Shown here: positions 26,316 through 35,853 of the stretch, in pieces
Layout of the letters: every line of letters begins with the position of its first letter
Numbering within the stretch: the first letter of the stretch is position 1
DNA from: Bacteroides sedimenti
GTDB taxonomy: Bacteria > Bacteroidota > Bacteroidia > Bacteroidales > Bacteroidaceae
Direction of reading: 5' to 3'
Assembly: GCF_040365225.1 (NCBI RefSeq)
Contig: NZ_AP028055.1
Location: 1,302,001 to 1,366,000 of the forward strand
Length of the DNA stretch: 64,000 nucleotides
Program-made: the position numbers and the translations under genes
The notes under the pieces: model-generated
What the model was told of the DNA's origin: nothing
The model's database searches: none
What the model saw: the letters and a program-made list of their open reading frames with translations, nothing else

Positions 26316-29300
26316 TCATTTAAATTTGTTACGCATTAATTTGAAATAGAGCAATGGAACTACCACAAGGGTAAGAAGTGTTGCAGTAACAGTACCTCCC
26401 ATTAATGAGATTGCCAGTCCCTGAAACAACGGATCGAAAAGGATAACGATAGCTCCCAGAACGACAGTACCTGCCGTAAGCAAAATTGGAATACTTCTTA
26501 CTGCTCCCGATTCCAGAATAGCTTGTTTCAAAGGAATACCATCCTTAAGGCGAATATTTATAAAGTCTATCAGCAGGATGGAGTTACGCACCATTACACC
26601 AGCCAGAGCAATGAATCCAATCATGGAAGTAGCACTGAAAAAAGTGCCCATCATCCAGTGTCCCAGCACAATTCCTATGAGTGAAAGCGGAATCACCGTC
26701 AGCATAATAAGCGGGACTGTAAAGTTCTGGAACCATCCGATAATAAGCAGATAGATAATAATAACCGCTACCAGGAAAGCAATCCCCAAATCGCGGAACA
26801 CTTCATAAGTTATCTGCCACTCGCCATCCCATTTAAGGGTAAATTCATCTTCAAACTTTGGCTGACTATTATAATTTTCTTGCAAACGGTAACCTGCCGG
26901 TAGCTTTATCTCTTTAAGATGAGTCGAGACATCACTCATGGCATAGACTGGACTCTCCAGCTTGCCAGCCATATCGCCAACAACATATACCACTCGCTTC
27001 TGATTCTTTCGGTAAATACTCTTCTCTTTATTCTTTTCAGAGATCTTTACCAAGTCGCCTACAGGAACACTCTCTCCGCGTTGATTTACGACTGTCAGGT
27101 TACGTAAATTACTGATATCGTTTTTATAAGCATCCCGAAGTTGAAGTTTTACAGGAACCGGCACAGTTGAGTTCTCTTGATGTGCTACTCCTACAATTTC
27201 ACCGGATACTGCCGAATAAACTGCTGCTATTACCTGCGCCGGTGCAACTCCACGGAGCATTGCCTTTTCTTTATCCACATCAAAAACATACTCTTTTTGA
27301 TCATCTTCAACCATCCAGTCAACGTCTACTACTCCAGAAGTCTTATTTAATAAGCTTCTTACCTGACGGGCAATTTTCATCTGTTCATTATAATCAGGGC
27401 CATAGATTTCAGCTACCAATGTTGAAAGTACCGGAGGTCCGGGGGGCACTTCCACCACCTTGACATTAGCATTGTATTTCATGGCCAATTGTTGAATATC
27501 GGTTCTGACAGCCTTTGCTATATCATGACTTTGAAGTTTTCGTTCTCCTTTATCCGAAAGATTGACCTGAATATCAGCCACATTCTCACCTCTGCGCAAA
27601 TCGTAATGCCGGGCCAGACCATTGAAGTTGATGGGGCCGGATACTCCTGCATACGTTTGATAGTTTATCACCTCCTTATGATTTGCTGCAATGTGGGCTG
27701 CTATTTCTCTAGCTGCTGCTGCTGTTCTTTCAAGACTTGTCCCCTCGGGCATATCAATTATTACCTGAAACTCGTTCTTATTATCAAAAGGCAACATCTT
27801 TACCGGAACAGATTTCGTGAAGAACAAGGAGATGGATACAAGCAAAAGGAGAACTGTTGAAAGCATGAATGCCCAACGTTTCTTTCTTGATTCAAGCAAA
27901 GGATAGATGATACTTTTATAGATTCTATACACTTTGCTCTTTTCCATGTCGACTTCCTGCTCTCCTTTTTGAGTTTTTTCTTCCTTTGTCCGTAGAAATA
28001 TATAACCCAGATATGGAGTCAACGTCAGTGCTATCAATAATGAGAAAATCATAGCGATGGACGCTCCAATAGGCATTGGGCTCATGTAAGGTCCCATCAG
28101 TCCAGAAACAAATGCCATGGGCAATACTGCTGCGATAACTGTAAAAGTGGCCAGAATAGTTGGATTGCCCACCTCACTGATTGCATAGATTGCCGCCTGG
28201 GTGAAAGGCAGACGTCTCATCTTAAAGTGACGATGCATGTTTTCGGCAATAATAATAGAATCGTCTACAACAATACCCGTAACAAAGACCAGCGCAAAAA
28301 GCGTTATTCGGTTAAGCGTATAATCCAGAAAATAATAGGAAAAAAGGGTTAGCGCGAAAGTAACCGGAACCGAAAGGAAAATAACCAGTCCACCTCTCCA
28401 TCCCATAGCCAGCATGACAAACAAAGTCACGGCCAGAATAGCGACAAACAAATGGAGCAAAAGCTCAGACACCTTATCGGAGGCACTCTTTCCATAATCC
28501 CTGGTTGTTGTCACCTTCACATCCGAGGGAATCAACTCCTTCTTTAAGTGCTCCACCTTTTCCTGAATCTTTCCGGCAAGCTTTTTGGCATCAACACCGC
28601 TTTTCTTGGCAATGGCTATAGTCACCGCAGGAAAATCACTTTTCTCACCGTAAGAAACATATTGAGCAGCTGTGCCCGGTCCCTCTTCCACCTGCGCAAT
28701 CTGCCGCAAGTATACCGGCATACCCTCATTCACTCCCACCACTAGATTGGCCACATCAGCAGCAGTTTTCAGAAAACTACCTGCCTGTACCGAGATAACA
28801 GAATCTCCGCTCAGGATATTTCCTGCAGTCAGCTGCATGTTGCTACCTTGAATGAACTTCGAAATGCCAGCCATATCGAGATGATTTCCGGTCATTTTGT
28901 CCTTATCAAGAACCACCTTTATCTCTTTGCTTCGGCCACCGAGTATTGTAATGGCGGCTACATCCGGCACTTTCTTCAACTCGGTCGAAATTACCTCGGC
29001 CATCTGACGCAAGGAATAGTCTCCATAATGTTCGCTCCATAACGTGAGAGCCATCACAGGCACATCATCAATAGCCCTTGTCTTGATTAACGGCATTGAA
29101 ACCCCTTGCGGCATCTCATCCATGTGCTTCATTATCTCTGTGTAAAGCTTTACCAAAGAACGCTCCATGTCCTGCCCTACGTAGAATTGAACGGAAACCA
29201 TTGCTTGTCCGTTCATGGAGGTGGAATATACATACTCCACCCCTTTTACATTCGAAAGCAACTTTTCTAAGGGAACTGATACCCGATTCTCTACCTCGGA

Positions 29301-29483
29301 TGGTGCAGCCCCGGGATAAGCCACCATGATATCTGCCATAGGAGCCTCAATCTGTGGGTCTTCCTCACGTGGTATTAAATAGATGCTGAATGCTCCGAGG
29401 AGCAAGAAAGCAATCATCAATAGTACAGATAGCTTTGAGCGAATAAATACTTTCGCCAATCTGCCGGCAAAACCTTCTTTCAT
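26316..29483 (-). CDS. RND efflux pump, inner-membrane subunit
   Basis: 1055 residues with the 12-helix AcrB-type duplication: helix 1 at about 16-37, two large periplasmic loops, and the proton-relay aspartates in FVTGIVVDDSIIIAEN (D407, D408). It uses the proton gradient to export toxic compounds through the adaptor and TolC-like channel encoded just upstream (25 bp after the adaptor gene). The loop sequences do not let me choose between metal (HME) and drug/lipid (HAE) substrates. Confidence 0.93.
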   Translation of the reverse strand: MKEGFAGRLAKVFIRSKLSVLLMIAFLLLGAFSIYLIPREEDPQIEAPMADIMVAYPGAAPSEVENRVSVPLEKLLSNVKGVEYVYSTSMNGQAMVSVQFYVGQDMERSLVKLYTEIMKHMDEMPQGVSMPLIKTRAIDDVPVMALTLWSEHYGDYSLRQMAEVISTELKKVPDVAAITILGGRSKEIKVVLDKDKMTGNHLDMAGISKFIQGSNMQLTAGNILSGDSVISVQAGSFLKTAADVANLVVGVNEGMPVYLRQIAQVEEGPGTAAQYVSYGEKSDFPAVTIAIAKKSGVDAKKLAGKIQEKVEHLKKELIPSDVKVTTTRDYGKSASDKVSELLLHLFVAILAVTLFVMLAMGWRGGLVIFLSVPVTFALTLFSYYFLDYTLNRITLFALVFVTGIVVDDSIIIAENMHRHFKMRRLPFTQAAIYAISEVGNPTILATFTVIAAVLPMAFVSGLMGPYMSPMPIGASIAMIFSLLIALTLTPYLGYIFLRTKEEKTQKGEQEVDMEKSKVYRIYKSIIYPLLESRKKRWAFMLSTVLLLLVSISLFFTKSVPVKMLPFDNKNEFQVIIDMPEGTSLERTAAAAREIAAHIAANHKEVINYQTYAGVSGPINFNGLARHYDLRRGENVADIQVNLSDKGERKLQSHDIAKAVRTDIQQLAMKYNANVKVVEVPPGPPVLSTLVAEIYGPDYNEQMKIARQVRSLLNKTSGVVDVDWMVEDDQKEYVFDVDKEKAMLRGVAPAQVIAAVYSAVSGEIVGVAHQENSTVPVPVKLQLRDAYKNDISNLRNLTVVNQRGESVPVGDLVKISEKNKEKSIYRKNQKRVVYVVGDMAGKLESPVYAMSDVSTHLKEIKLPAGYRLQENYNSQPKFEDEFTLKWDGEWQITYEVFRDLGIAFLVAVIIIYLLIIGWFQNFTVPLIMLTVIPLSLIGIVLGHWMMGTFFSATSMIGFIALAGVMVRNSILLIDFINIRLKDGIPLKQAILESGAVRSIPILLTAGTVVLGAIVILFDPLFQGLAISLMGGTVTATLLTLVVVPLLYFKLMRNKFK

Positions 29484-29508
29484 ATCTTATATTCTTTTCA
29501 GTCGTTAC

Positions 29509-30606
29509 TTATTTTGATTCATTCACTTTGCAACCATTATATATGCGTCCGTGAGCGTTCAATACAAACCGCTCATCCGGCGCCAGTCCGGACAATACTT
29601 CTACCCGGTCCCCCATCTGCTTGCCCAACCTAATCCAGCGGAGCAATGCCCTTTTGTCGCTGCTTACCACATAAACCCCTGTGAGTTGTTCTTTTGTTAC
29701 AAGTGCTGTAGTCGGCACGCTCACTCTTGCTGCTTTATCTTGTGTCACACGCTCTCCCGGTATCAAAACATTGACATACATACCCGCCTTGATTCCCGAT
29801 GGCATATTATCTGTTATTGCTATTTTCACTCCGTATTGTCCTCCTGAGAACTGAGAAGAGGGACTTATCTCCGAAATTGTTCCCGAGAAAGTAACGCCCA
29901 GAGACTTCACCGTGAGATTAACCACGGCTCCTTGGCGGATATTTGCTATATCTGATTCCGGAACCGAGACTACCGCTTGAAAGTTACCAGCCTGTTCCAG
30001 AGCTAAAAGAGGCATTCCAGGATTGGCCATGCTTCCTTCGTCTGCGAATTTCTTTGTAATCACCCCTGAAAAAGGAGCGGTTATGCGGGTATAGGCTAAC
30101 TGTGCATTTACCTGATTTTTCATTTGAATTGCCGACTCCAGCTTAGAGCTGATTGATTGGTGCTGCAATGTAATATTCTCAAGCTCTTTTGCCGAGGCAC
30201 TTTGTTGCTGATACAGTTGCTTGAATCGCTCTACATCCTTAGAAGATACAGCAACTGCCGCTTTAGCTTCGGCAATTGCCGCATCGGCCTGTGCCCTTTG
30301 AGCCAGTATATCTGCATTTGAAATTGTGACCAGAAGCTGTCCTTTCACAACTCTATCGCCGGCTTTCACATACATCCTGCTTATTCCACCCATAATCCGG
30401 GTACTGATTACGGCTGTCTGACCCGATTCAATCTGTCCGCTGGCCACTATACCCGATTCATTTGAAGAAGATGGCAATGCTGTTTCAACCGAAACAACCT
30501 CTTCTTTCTTTTTATTCTCGTTTTCTGAGGAAGAACAAGCCTGAAATATTCCTCCAACTATTGCAAGAGAAAGGATTGACACAGATATATATCTAATTGA
30601 TTTCAT
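29509..30606 (-). CDS. RND periplasmic adaptor (membrane fusion) lipoprotein
   Basis: 365 residues from the start at 30606. That start is preferred because it opens a lipoprotein signal peptide (MKSIRYISVSILSLAIVGGIFQAC, lipobox F-Q-A-C), while the longer in-frame start at 30702 lies inside the TolC-like gene. HlyD/AcrA-type layout: lipoyl half-motif (SGQIESGQTAVISTRIMGGISRMYVKAGDRVVKGQLL), a coiled-coil hairpin (about 100-170, QADAAIAEAKAAVAVSSKDVERF), the second lipoyl half, and beta-barrel and membrane-proximal domains. It links the pump to the outer channel. It begins 22 bp after the TolC-like gene. Confidence 0.9.
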   Translation of the reverse strand: MKSIRYISVSILSLAIVGGIFQACSSSENENKKKEEVVSVETALPSSSNESGIVASGQIESGQTAVISTRIMGGISRMYVKAGDRVVKGQLLVTISNADILAQRAQADAAIAEAKAAVAVSSKDVERFKQLYQQQSASAKELENITLQHQSISSKLESAIQMKNQVNAQLAYTRITAPFSGVITKKFADEGSMANPGMPLLALEQAGNFQAVVSVPESDIANIRQGAVVNLTVKSLGVTFSGTISEISPSSQFSGGQYGVKIAITDNMPSGIKAGMYVNVLIPGERVTQDKAARVSVPTTALVTKEQLTGVYVVSSDKRALLRWIRLGKQMGDRVEVLSGLAPDERFVLNAHGRIYNGCKVNESK

Positions 30607-30628
30607 AAATATGTATTTAAATTTGTGA

Positions 30629-31954
30629 TTATTGATTATTCGTTCCATTTGAAGTAATAAACTCCATATAAGCTGCCGTGAGGTTTTGTTTGTAAAGATC
30701 ACGGGCGTAATTTAACTGCTGAGCCGATAGTTGTGTTTGCGCAACAAGAACATCGGTGGTCTTCTCCAGTCCCTGACTAAATCGGTCCTTTACAATCCGG
30801 AGTGCTTCCGCAGCCTGTTCAACCATATCATTCTGCTTTTGTAGTTCAAAGGCTATATCATCCAGGTCTCTGCTTGTTTTAGTATATTCCAGTTCGGCTT
30901 TCATCTTCTGGTCAGCCAGTTGTTCCTGCAGTTTCATTTCCTGCAACTTTGCCGAGCGGGTGCCATACTTGCTTTGATTGCCATTGAAGATTGTCCACGA
31001 CAAACTCACCCCAAGCATGTAACTATCAGAGCCAAAAGAGGCAAATTTCTTATCATTCCACTGATAGCTTCCAAAAGCATTCAGCCTTGGGACGAGTGAA
31101 AAGCCGTAAGACTTCTTCATCATTCCGACAGATTTTGCAGCCTTTTCCAGAGCCTGAAAGTCTGCACGAAGAGGGGAAACAGAATTATTCTTATCTGTAA
31201 GGATAGAAGTTGATTCGTCTAACCGGTAAATGGTGCCGACAGGACGCCCCATTAGTAGGCTTAGATAATCAGAAGCATTTGATATGCCGCTTCCGGCTTT
31301 TTCAAGGTTTGTTTCCAAACCACTTACATGCACTTTAGCATTAAGTACATCCGATTTACGAATCAATCCTTGTGCATAAAAACGCTCTACGGAAGCAAAT
31401 ACCTCTTTTGAAGTTGCCAATGCCTCTTCCACCACTTTTTTTTCGCGATAAGCAAGCTGCAGTTGAAGATAAGCTTTCTTCACTTCAAAAACGATGTACT
31501 CTTTCATTCGCAGTGTGCCATATCGGGCCGACTCCATCTGAGCAGCTGCAGCTTTTCGTTTGTAGATAAGATCAAGATTGATTAAAGGCATTTGCACTTC
31601 AATATTCGTATTGAAATTCTCAAATGCTCCGGGACTATTAAGCAATGCCGGATTAAAGTCCTCAGCCGTAACGGATTGTTGCTTCAGTCTGAATCCAAAC
31701 ACGTTGAGCGGGTCGTTTGTGACCATCGCCGAATACGAAACATTTACCTGAGGCAAAAAGATTGCATTACTTTTTCCAAATTCGGAGTGTGCAATCTTCT
31801 CATCTTGCGAAGTGATTTGAATTTGTTTGTTTTGCTTCAAAGCCTTTTCTAGAGCTTCATTCAGACTCAGATAGGTTGGTTGTGTCTGCGCATAAACAGT
31901 TGAGAAGCCCGCCGCAAGAAACAGTGCAGCGGTAAGTAATCTGATTGTTTTCAT
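30629..31954 (-). CDS. TolC-family outer-membrane efflux protein
   Basis: 441 residues from the ATG at 31954, which opens a clean signal peptide (MKTIRLLTAALFLAAGFSTVYAQ). In-frame ATGs at 31966 and 31978 are possible, but the latter is only ~6 bp from the expected transcription start. Two OEP repeats form the trimeric channel; helical stretches such as LNEALEKALKQNKQIQIT and YTKTSRDLDDIAFELQKQNDMVEQAAEALRI are typical. It is the first gene of the operon TolC-adaptor-pump-PII-like, with a -7 box at 31991-31998. Confidence 0.9.
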   Translation of the reverse strand: MKTIRLLTAALFLAAGFSTVYAQTQPTYLSLNEALEKALKQNKQIQITSQDEKIAHSEFGKSNAIFLPQVNVSYSAMVTNDPLNVFGFRLKQQSVTAEDFNPALLNSPGAFENFNTNIEVQMPLINLDLIYKRKAAAAQMESARYGTLRMKEYIVFEVKKAYLQLQLAYREKKVVEEALATSKEVFASVERFYAQGLIRKSDVLNAKVHVSGLETNLEKAGSGISNASDYLSLLMGRPVGTIYRLDESTSILTDKNNSVSPLRADFQALEKAAKSVGMMKKSYGFSLVPRLNAFGSYQWNDKKFASFGSDSYMLGVSLSWTIFNGNQSKYGTRSAKLQEMKLQEQLADQKMKAELEYTKTSRDLDDIAFELQKQNDMVEQAAEALRIVKDRFSQGLEKTTDVLVAQTQLSAQQLNYARDLYKQNLTAAYMEFITSNGTNNQ

Positions 31955-31990
31955 TTTTTCTTTCATTGTCCCATTCATTTAAATCCGGGA

Positions 31991-31998
31991 CAAATGTA
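31991..31998 (-). promoter_or_regulatory. -7 box of the RND efflux operon
   Basis: TACATTTG on the minus strand is a full TAnnTTTG match. A start near 31984 leaves ~30 bp to the preferred ATG at 31954. No clear -33 box, as expected for a promoter needing an activator. Confidence 0.5.
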
Positions 31999-32074
31999 GA
32001 GCATATGAAAATCTTGGTCAGCTACTTTTGTTACATAAGGAAATTTTTAATAAAAAAGTTAGGATAACAACCGG

Positions 32075-32725
32075 TTAAATGTGAAAATCTTTAAGTGGCT
32101 TTATAATTGTTATTTTATTACGCCCCAGACTGACAACGCCATACTCCTCAAGCTGCTTTAATAAGCGTGAAATTACTACTCGTGCGGTTCCAAGTTCATT
32201 GGCAAGCTGTTCATGAGTAATATTGATAGTCTGATCATGATAAATCTCTCTCTTCTTTTCCAAAAGAGCCAATAAACGCTCATCCATTTTCTTGAAAGCA
32301 ATCTCATTAATGATGTCCAATGATTCCTCAAATCGCTTGTGATAGAGTCTGAAAATATAATCGAGAAATTGTGGAAACTCTTTTATCAATGAGGCCAGTT
32401 TATCATTCGGAATAAAAAATATCTCAGTATCCTCTTCTGCAACAGCCTTTACCTTACTGGTGTCATTATGCAGTCCACCCAGAATAGACATTACACAGCT
32501 TTCTCCGGTCTTCAGATAGTAAAGCAGAATCTCCCTTCCATCGTCATTGGTACGCATAACCCTCACACTTCCAGTCGCAATGATGGGAATTCCATGGATA
32601 TACGATCCTTCCCGGAGAATGTCTTCACCCTCTTTAAAGGTCTTAACCACACTATACTCCACCAATTTCTTCCGAATCGCGATTGAGGTTTTAAACTCAG
32701 TTATCTCATTAAACAGGTCCATCAT
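32075..32725 (-). CDS. Crp/Fnr family transcriptional regulator
   Basis: 216 residues. The N-terminal cyclic-nucleotide-binding-like beta-roll (about 25-115, with GREILLYYLKTGESCVMS) leads through the long dimerisation helix to a C-terminal winged helix-turn-helix (about 168-205, ITHEQLANELGTARVVISRLLKQLEEYGVV). No Fnr-type cysteine cluster is visible at the N-terminus, so it is not an iron-sulfur oxygen sensor. It lies upstream of the RND efflux operon on the same strand and divergent from dinB. The efflux operon, itself or dinB are the nearest candidate targets, by position only. Confidence 0.88.
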   Translation of the reverse strand: MMDLFNEITEFKTSIAIRKKLVEYSVVKTFKEGEDILREGSYIHGIPIIATGSVRVMRTNDDGREILLYYLKTGESCVMSILGGLHNDTSKVKAVAEEDTEIFFIPNDKLASLIKEFPQFLDYIFRLYHKRFEESLDIINEIAFKKMDERLLALLEKKREIYHDQTINITHEQLANELGTARVVISRLLKQLEEYGVVSLGRNKITIIKPLKDFHI

Positions 32726-32747
32726 CTCTATTTGTTTTTATCGGTAA

Positions 32748-32755
32748 CAAAGATA
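32748..32755 (-). promoter_or_regulatory. -7 box of the Crp/Fnr gene
   Basis: TATCTTTG on the minus strand, 22 bp before the start codon. It is identical to the divergent dinB box at 32777-32784. Confidence 0.55.
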
Positions 32756-32776
32756 AATAATATACCGATTATCCAT

Positions 32777-32784
32777 TATCTTTG
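32777..32784 (+). promoter_or_regulatory. -7 box of dinB
   Basis: TATCTTTG, a full TAnnTTTG match 14 bp before the dinB ATG. The two divergent -7 boxes are 21 bp apart, so polymerases at the two promoters would compete. Confidence 0.55.
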
Positions 32785-32798
32785 TTCTGGGAATAACA

Positions 32799-33875
32799 AT
32801 GAAGGAACGAAAAATTATCCATATTGACATGGATGCGTTTTATGCATCGGTGGAGCAACGAGACCATCCTGAATGGCGCGGCAAGCCCTTGGTTGTCGGG
32901 CACGATGTGGAGCGCGGCGTTGTTTCGGCTGCCAGCTACGAGGCAAGGCAGTTTGGAGTTCGTTCTGCCATGTCATCGGTCAAAGCCAAGCGATTGTGCC
33001 CCGAGCTGATCTTCGCTCCGCTCCGGATGAACGTTTATAAATCAATCTCGGCACAAATTCATTCCATCTTCGAAGAATATACAGATTTAATTGAGCCGTT
33101 ATCACTCGATGAAGCTTTTCTTGACGTGACGGAGAACAAGAAAGGAATAGAACTGGCGGTAGATATTGCAAAGGAGATCAAGAAGCGAATTCGGGAGGAA
33201 CTGGGATTAATCGCTTCGGCGGGAGTTTCGTATAATAAGTTCCTGGCAAAGGTTGCCTCTGATTACCGCAAACCCGACGGACTATGCACCATTCATCCCA
33301 GCGAGGCGCAAAAGTTCATTGATGGTCTTCCCATTGAATCTTTCTGGGGAGTGGGAAAGGTTACGGCAAAAAAGATGCATGCGCTAGGAATCAACAACGG
33401 AGCTCAGTTGCGCATGAGTACTCTGGAGTTCCTCACTTTGGAATTCGGAAAGGCCGGCCAACTTTACTATAATTTTGCACGTGGAATCGACCTTCGTCCC
33501 GTTGAACCGGAGAGGGAACGGAAATCAGTGGGGTGCGAAAGTACCTTCGAACACGACTTGATTATTAAAAGCTCCATCGTTATCGAACTGTATCACGTTG
33601 CCAAGGAGCTTATCCGCCGATTGGAAAAATCAGGGTTCAAAGGTTATACGCTGACGCTGAAGATAAAGTTCAACGATTTCACCCAGAAATCCCGAAGCAT
33701 CAGCAAGGACTATCCGCTCATTACCCTACAGGAGATTCTTCCTCTTGCAAAAGAGTTGCTTAGTGATGTCGACCTGACCAATCATCCCATTCGCCTACTC
33801 GGCTTGAGCGTTTCTAACCCTTGGGAAGAGACTCCTTTCCGGAAATACCGCCAATTGTCTTTTGATTTTAAATAA
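32799..33875 (+). CDS. dinB: DNA polymerase IV (Y family)
   Basis: A 358-residue translesion polymerase. The catalytic palm motifs are intact: IIHIDMDAFYASVEQ (6-20, first metal Asp) and LSLDEAFLDVT (about 101-111, catalytic Asp-Glu). The fingers motif VVSAASYEARQFGVRSAMSS (41-60), the helix-hairpin-helix thumb (SFWGVGKVTAKKMHALGI) and the little-finger domain follow. The C-terminus RKYRQLSFDF ends in a QLSF-type peptide that fits the beta-clamp-binding consensus. The length is normal. It copies damaged DNA with low fidelity. Confidence 0.95.
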   Translation: MKERKIIHIDMDAFYASVEQRDHPEWRGKPLVVGHDVERGVVSAASYEARQFGVRSAMSSVKAKRLCPELIFAPLRMNVYKSISAQIHSIFEEYTDLIEPLSLDEAFLDVTENKKGIELAVDIAKEIKKRIREELGLIASAGVSYNKFLAKVASDYRKPDGLCTIHPSEAQKFIDGLPIESFWGVGKVTAKKMHALGINNGAQLRMSTLEFLTLEFGKAGQLYYNFARGIDLRPVEPERERKSVGCESTFEHDLIIKSSIVIELYHVAKELIRRLEKSGFKGYTLTLKIKFNDFTQKSRSISKDYPLITLQEILPLAKELLSDVDLTNHPIRLLGLSVSNPWEETPFRKYRQLSFDFK

Positions 33876-33979
33876 GTTTCTCCATGTTTATAGCAGGAAA
33901 TGCCGCTATTTGACTGAACATTCAGCCGGGCAAGAAGGTTAATGATATTATCAGGGAAAATGGGTAAAAATGAGACTTT

Positions 33980-34543
33980 ATGGAAACAAAAAAGAAAAGA
34001 CAAATGGTCTGCCCGGTTCAGATGGCCGGATTACTGGACAACAGACTAAGGAGGTTGATACAAAACCCGAAAAAGTTGTTGGAGCCATACATTCAGGACG
34101 GAATGACAATTCTGGACGTAGGATGCGGACCTGGTTTCTTTTCTATTGAAATGGCTAAAATGCTTACTCATACGGGGAAAGTGATTGCTGCAGATTTACA
34201 GGAAGGAATGCTTGATATTGTAAAAAGGAAGATTTTGGGAACAGAGTTGGAAGCCAGAATTGAGCTCCATAAATGTGCAGAGGATAAGATAGGCATCTCC
34301 GAAAAAGTAGATTTCGTTATTGCGTTTTATATGGTCCATGAAGTCTCAAACCAGGAAAGTCTGTTTAGGGAGCTAAAATCCATTTTAAAGCCGAACGGAA
34401 AAATCTACATCATTGAACCAAAGTTCCACGTATCTAAAAACTCATTTGAAAAAATGAAGGATAAAACAACAGAACTGGGGTTTCAAATCGCTGAGACACC
34501 GAAGTTTGTTTTTAGCCGGGCTGTTGTATTAACGATAAATTAG
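33980..34543 (+). CDS. Class I SAM-dependent methyltransferase
   Basis: 187 residues, cytoplasmic. The SAM-binding motif I (MTILDVGCGPGFFSIEMA, about 43-60) is intact, with an acidic residue in AADLQEG after strand 2 and the post-I/III blocks VDFVIAFYMVHEV and LKPNGKIYIIEP. The short N-terminal lead (CPVQMAGLLDNRLRRLIQNP) is typical of small UbiE-like enzymes in anaerobes. The substrate is unknown. It precedes the ferredoxin-nitroreductase gene by 27 bp, so the two are probably cotranscribed. Confidence 0.85.
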   Translation: METKKKRQMVCPVQMAGLLDNRLRRLIQNPKKLLEPYIQDGMTILDVGCGPGFFSIEMAKMLTHTGKVIAADLQEGMLDIVKRKILGTELEARIELHKCAEDKIGISEKVDFVIAFYMVHEVSNQESLFRELKSILKPNGKIYIIEPKFHVSKNSFEKMKDKTTELGFQIAETPKFVFSRAVVLTIN

Positions 34544-34570
34544 GGATTTGACAACTTAACGCCATATATT

Positions 34571-35488
34571 ATGCCAGTTCCAACTTCAAGAACCAATGAG
34601 TGTGGCCGGATAAAGATAGACGAAATCCGCTGCAACGGATGCGGGCTCTGCATCACGGTGTGCAAAGACTGTAGTATATCACTTGAAAACAAGAAAGCAA
34701 AAATAGCGGCGACTCCCCTCTTCGGATGCCTAGCATGCGGTCATTGCATGATGATTTGCCCGCAAGAGGCCATCACGGTTGAAGGGAGATGTACCTCTGA
34801 AGAGCACATGCTTGATGTTCCTTCCAGCGAAGAAGCCGCCTCTTACGAGGAACTGCTCAACTTACTGTACAGGCGGCGCAGCATACGCGAGTTCAAGGAC
34901 ATTCCGGTGGAAAAGGAGCTGATAAACAAAGTGGTTGAAGCCGCCCAGACCGCCCCAATGGGTTTGCCGCCCTCGGATGTGCACCTGCTTATCTTCGACA
35001 ACAGAGAGAAAGTGTCTGCATTTGCCAAAGATTTCTGTGAATACCTTGAAGGATTCAAATGGTTTGTATCGAAATGGTTCCTCGCATTGATGCGTCCCTT
35101 CTACGGAAAGGAATACACCAGTTTCCTTAAATCGTTTGTCCGTCCGTGTGTTAAAGCATTCACTGGATTCATGAAGAGAGATATCAACATCGTAAACTAC
35201 GACGCACCGGTCGGCCTCTACTTTTACGGTTCTCCCTACATCGATCCGGCCGACCCGCTGATTGCCGCCACTTATGCCATGTTGTCTGCTGAATCGCTCG
35301 GATTAAGCACCTGCTTCATCGGAGCTATTCATCCCTTTATCCAGAATGGAAAAGCAGCGAAGAGATTCAGGGAGAAATATGGCATCAGGTATAAAAGTCA
35401 GGGAGGCATATTTCTGCTGATGGGATATCCGGATGTAAAATACAAAAAAACCATCAAACGAAGCTTCGCGGCAGTCGATTGGAGATGA
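34571..35488 (+). CDS. Ferredoxin-nitroreductase fusion protein
   Basis: 305 residues. Residues ~14-75 carry two 4Fe-4S clusters (CNGCGLCITVCKDC and CLACGHCMMICP). Residues ~88-305 are an FMN-dependent nitroreductase domain (LLYRRRSIREFKDIPVEKELI, then APMGLPPSDVHLLIF). The fusion lets electrons pass from ferredoxin-type clusters to FMN without NAD(P)H. Such proteins are widespread in anaerobes; their natural substrate is usually unknown, and they can reduce nitro-compounds. No signal peptide. Confidence 0.9.
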   Translation: MPVPTSRTNECGRIKIDEIRCNGCGLCITVCKDCSISLENKKAKIAATPLFGCLACGHCMMICPQEAITVEGRCTSEEHMLDVPSSEEAASYEELLNLLYRRRSIREFKDIPVEKELINKVVEAAQTAPMGLPPSDVHLLIFDNREKVSAFAKDFCEYLEGFKWFVSKWFLALMRPFYGKEYTSFLKSFVRPCVKAFTGFMKRDINIVNYDAPVGLYFYGSPYIDPADPLIAATYAMLSAESLGLSTCFIGAIHPFIQNGKAAKRFREKYGIRYKSQGGIFLLMGYPDVKYKKTIKRSFAAVDWR

Positions 35489-35499
35489 CTACCGGCACA

Positions 35500-35640
35500 T
35501 TTAATGCCAAACCGACATAGGAATAAGAAAAATATTGCAAATCAGTACCGGCTATAGTCGCAGGAATTAGATGCTTGATTCTGAAAAAACACATAATAAC
35601 CGAGATGAGTGTAAACCTAACCCGGTAAAGGCCATATTTC
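35500..35640. repeat. Dispersed intergenic element, copy A (leader part)
   Basis: Bases 35500-35546 match 52680-52726 at 42 of 47 positions, including an identical 24-base core (TAGGAATAAGAAAAATATTG plus CAAA). A second shared block, GTAAACC followed by CC-n-GG and AAAGG, is at 35611-35631 (copy B at 52749-52769). Both copies are immediately followed by a 21-bp-period array. Confidence 0.75.
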
Positions 35641-35641
35641 T

Positions 35642-35716
35642 ACGCCTAGGATTTTATTTCTTACGCCTAAGATTTTATTTCTTACGCCTATAAATAAAAA
35701 TCATAGGCCTAAGAAA
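35642..35716. repeat. 21-bp-period repeat array, copy A
   Basis: ACGCCTAnGATTTTATTTCTT begins at 35642 and 35663, and a third, truncated unit at 35684. A degenerate inverted copy (TAGGCCTAAGAAAAT) follows at about 35704-35716, so the array could also fold as a hairpin. No coding frame. Confidence 0.7.
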
Positions 35717-35785
35717 ATATATCGATAACAGTTATTTGCCGGAAGGTGTACCTCGATAACCTAATAGTCACTTTTTTAATTGAAA

Positions 35786-35831
35786 ATATCAGATAAGAAA
35801 TATCTGATATACCCTATAATTATTATATTTG
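35786..35831 (+). promoter_or_regulatory. Promoter of the AbiL-like operon with palindromic operator
   Basis: TATATTTG (35824-35831) is a full -7 box, 23 bp before the ATG. Just upstream, ATATCAGATA (35786-35795) and TATCTGATAT (35801-35810) make a perfect 10-bp inverted repeat with a 5-base spacer over the expected -33 position, as for a repressor site. Confidence 0.55.
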
Positions 35832-35853
35832 TAGAACTAATACCTATAAAATT

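Noticed and set aside
35642..35716. CRISPR or minisatellite inside a gene
   Set aside because: There are only two and a half units, no spacers, no cas genes and no reading frame through the array.
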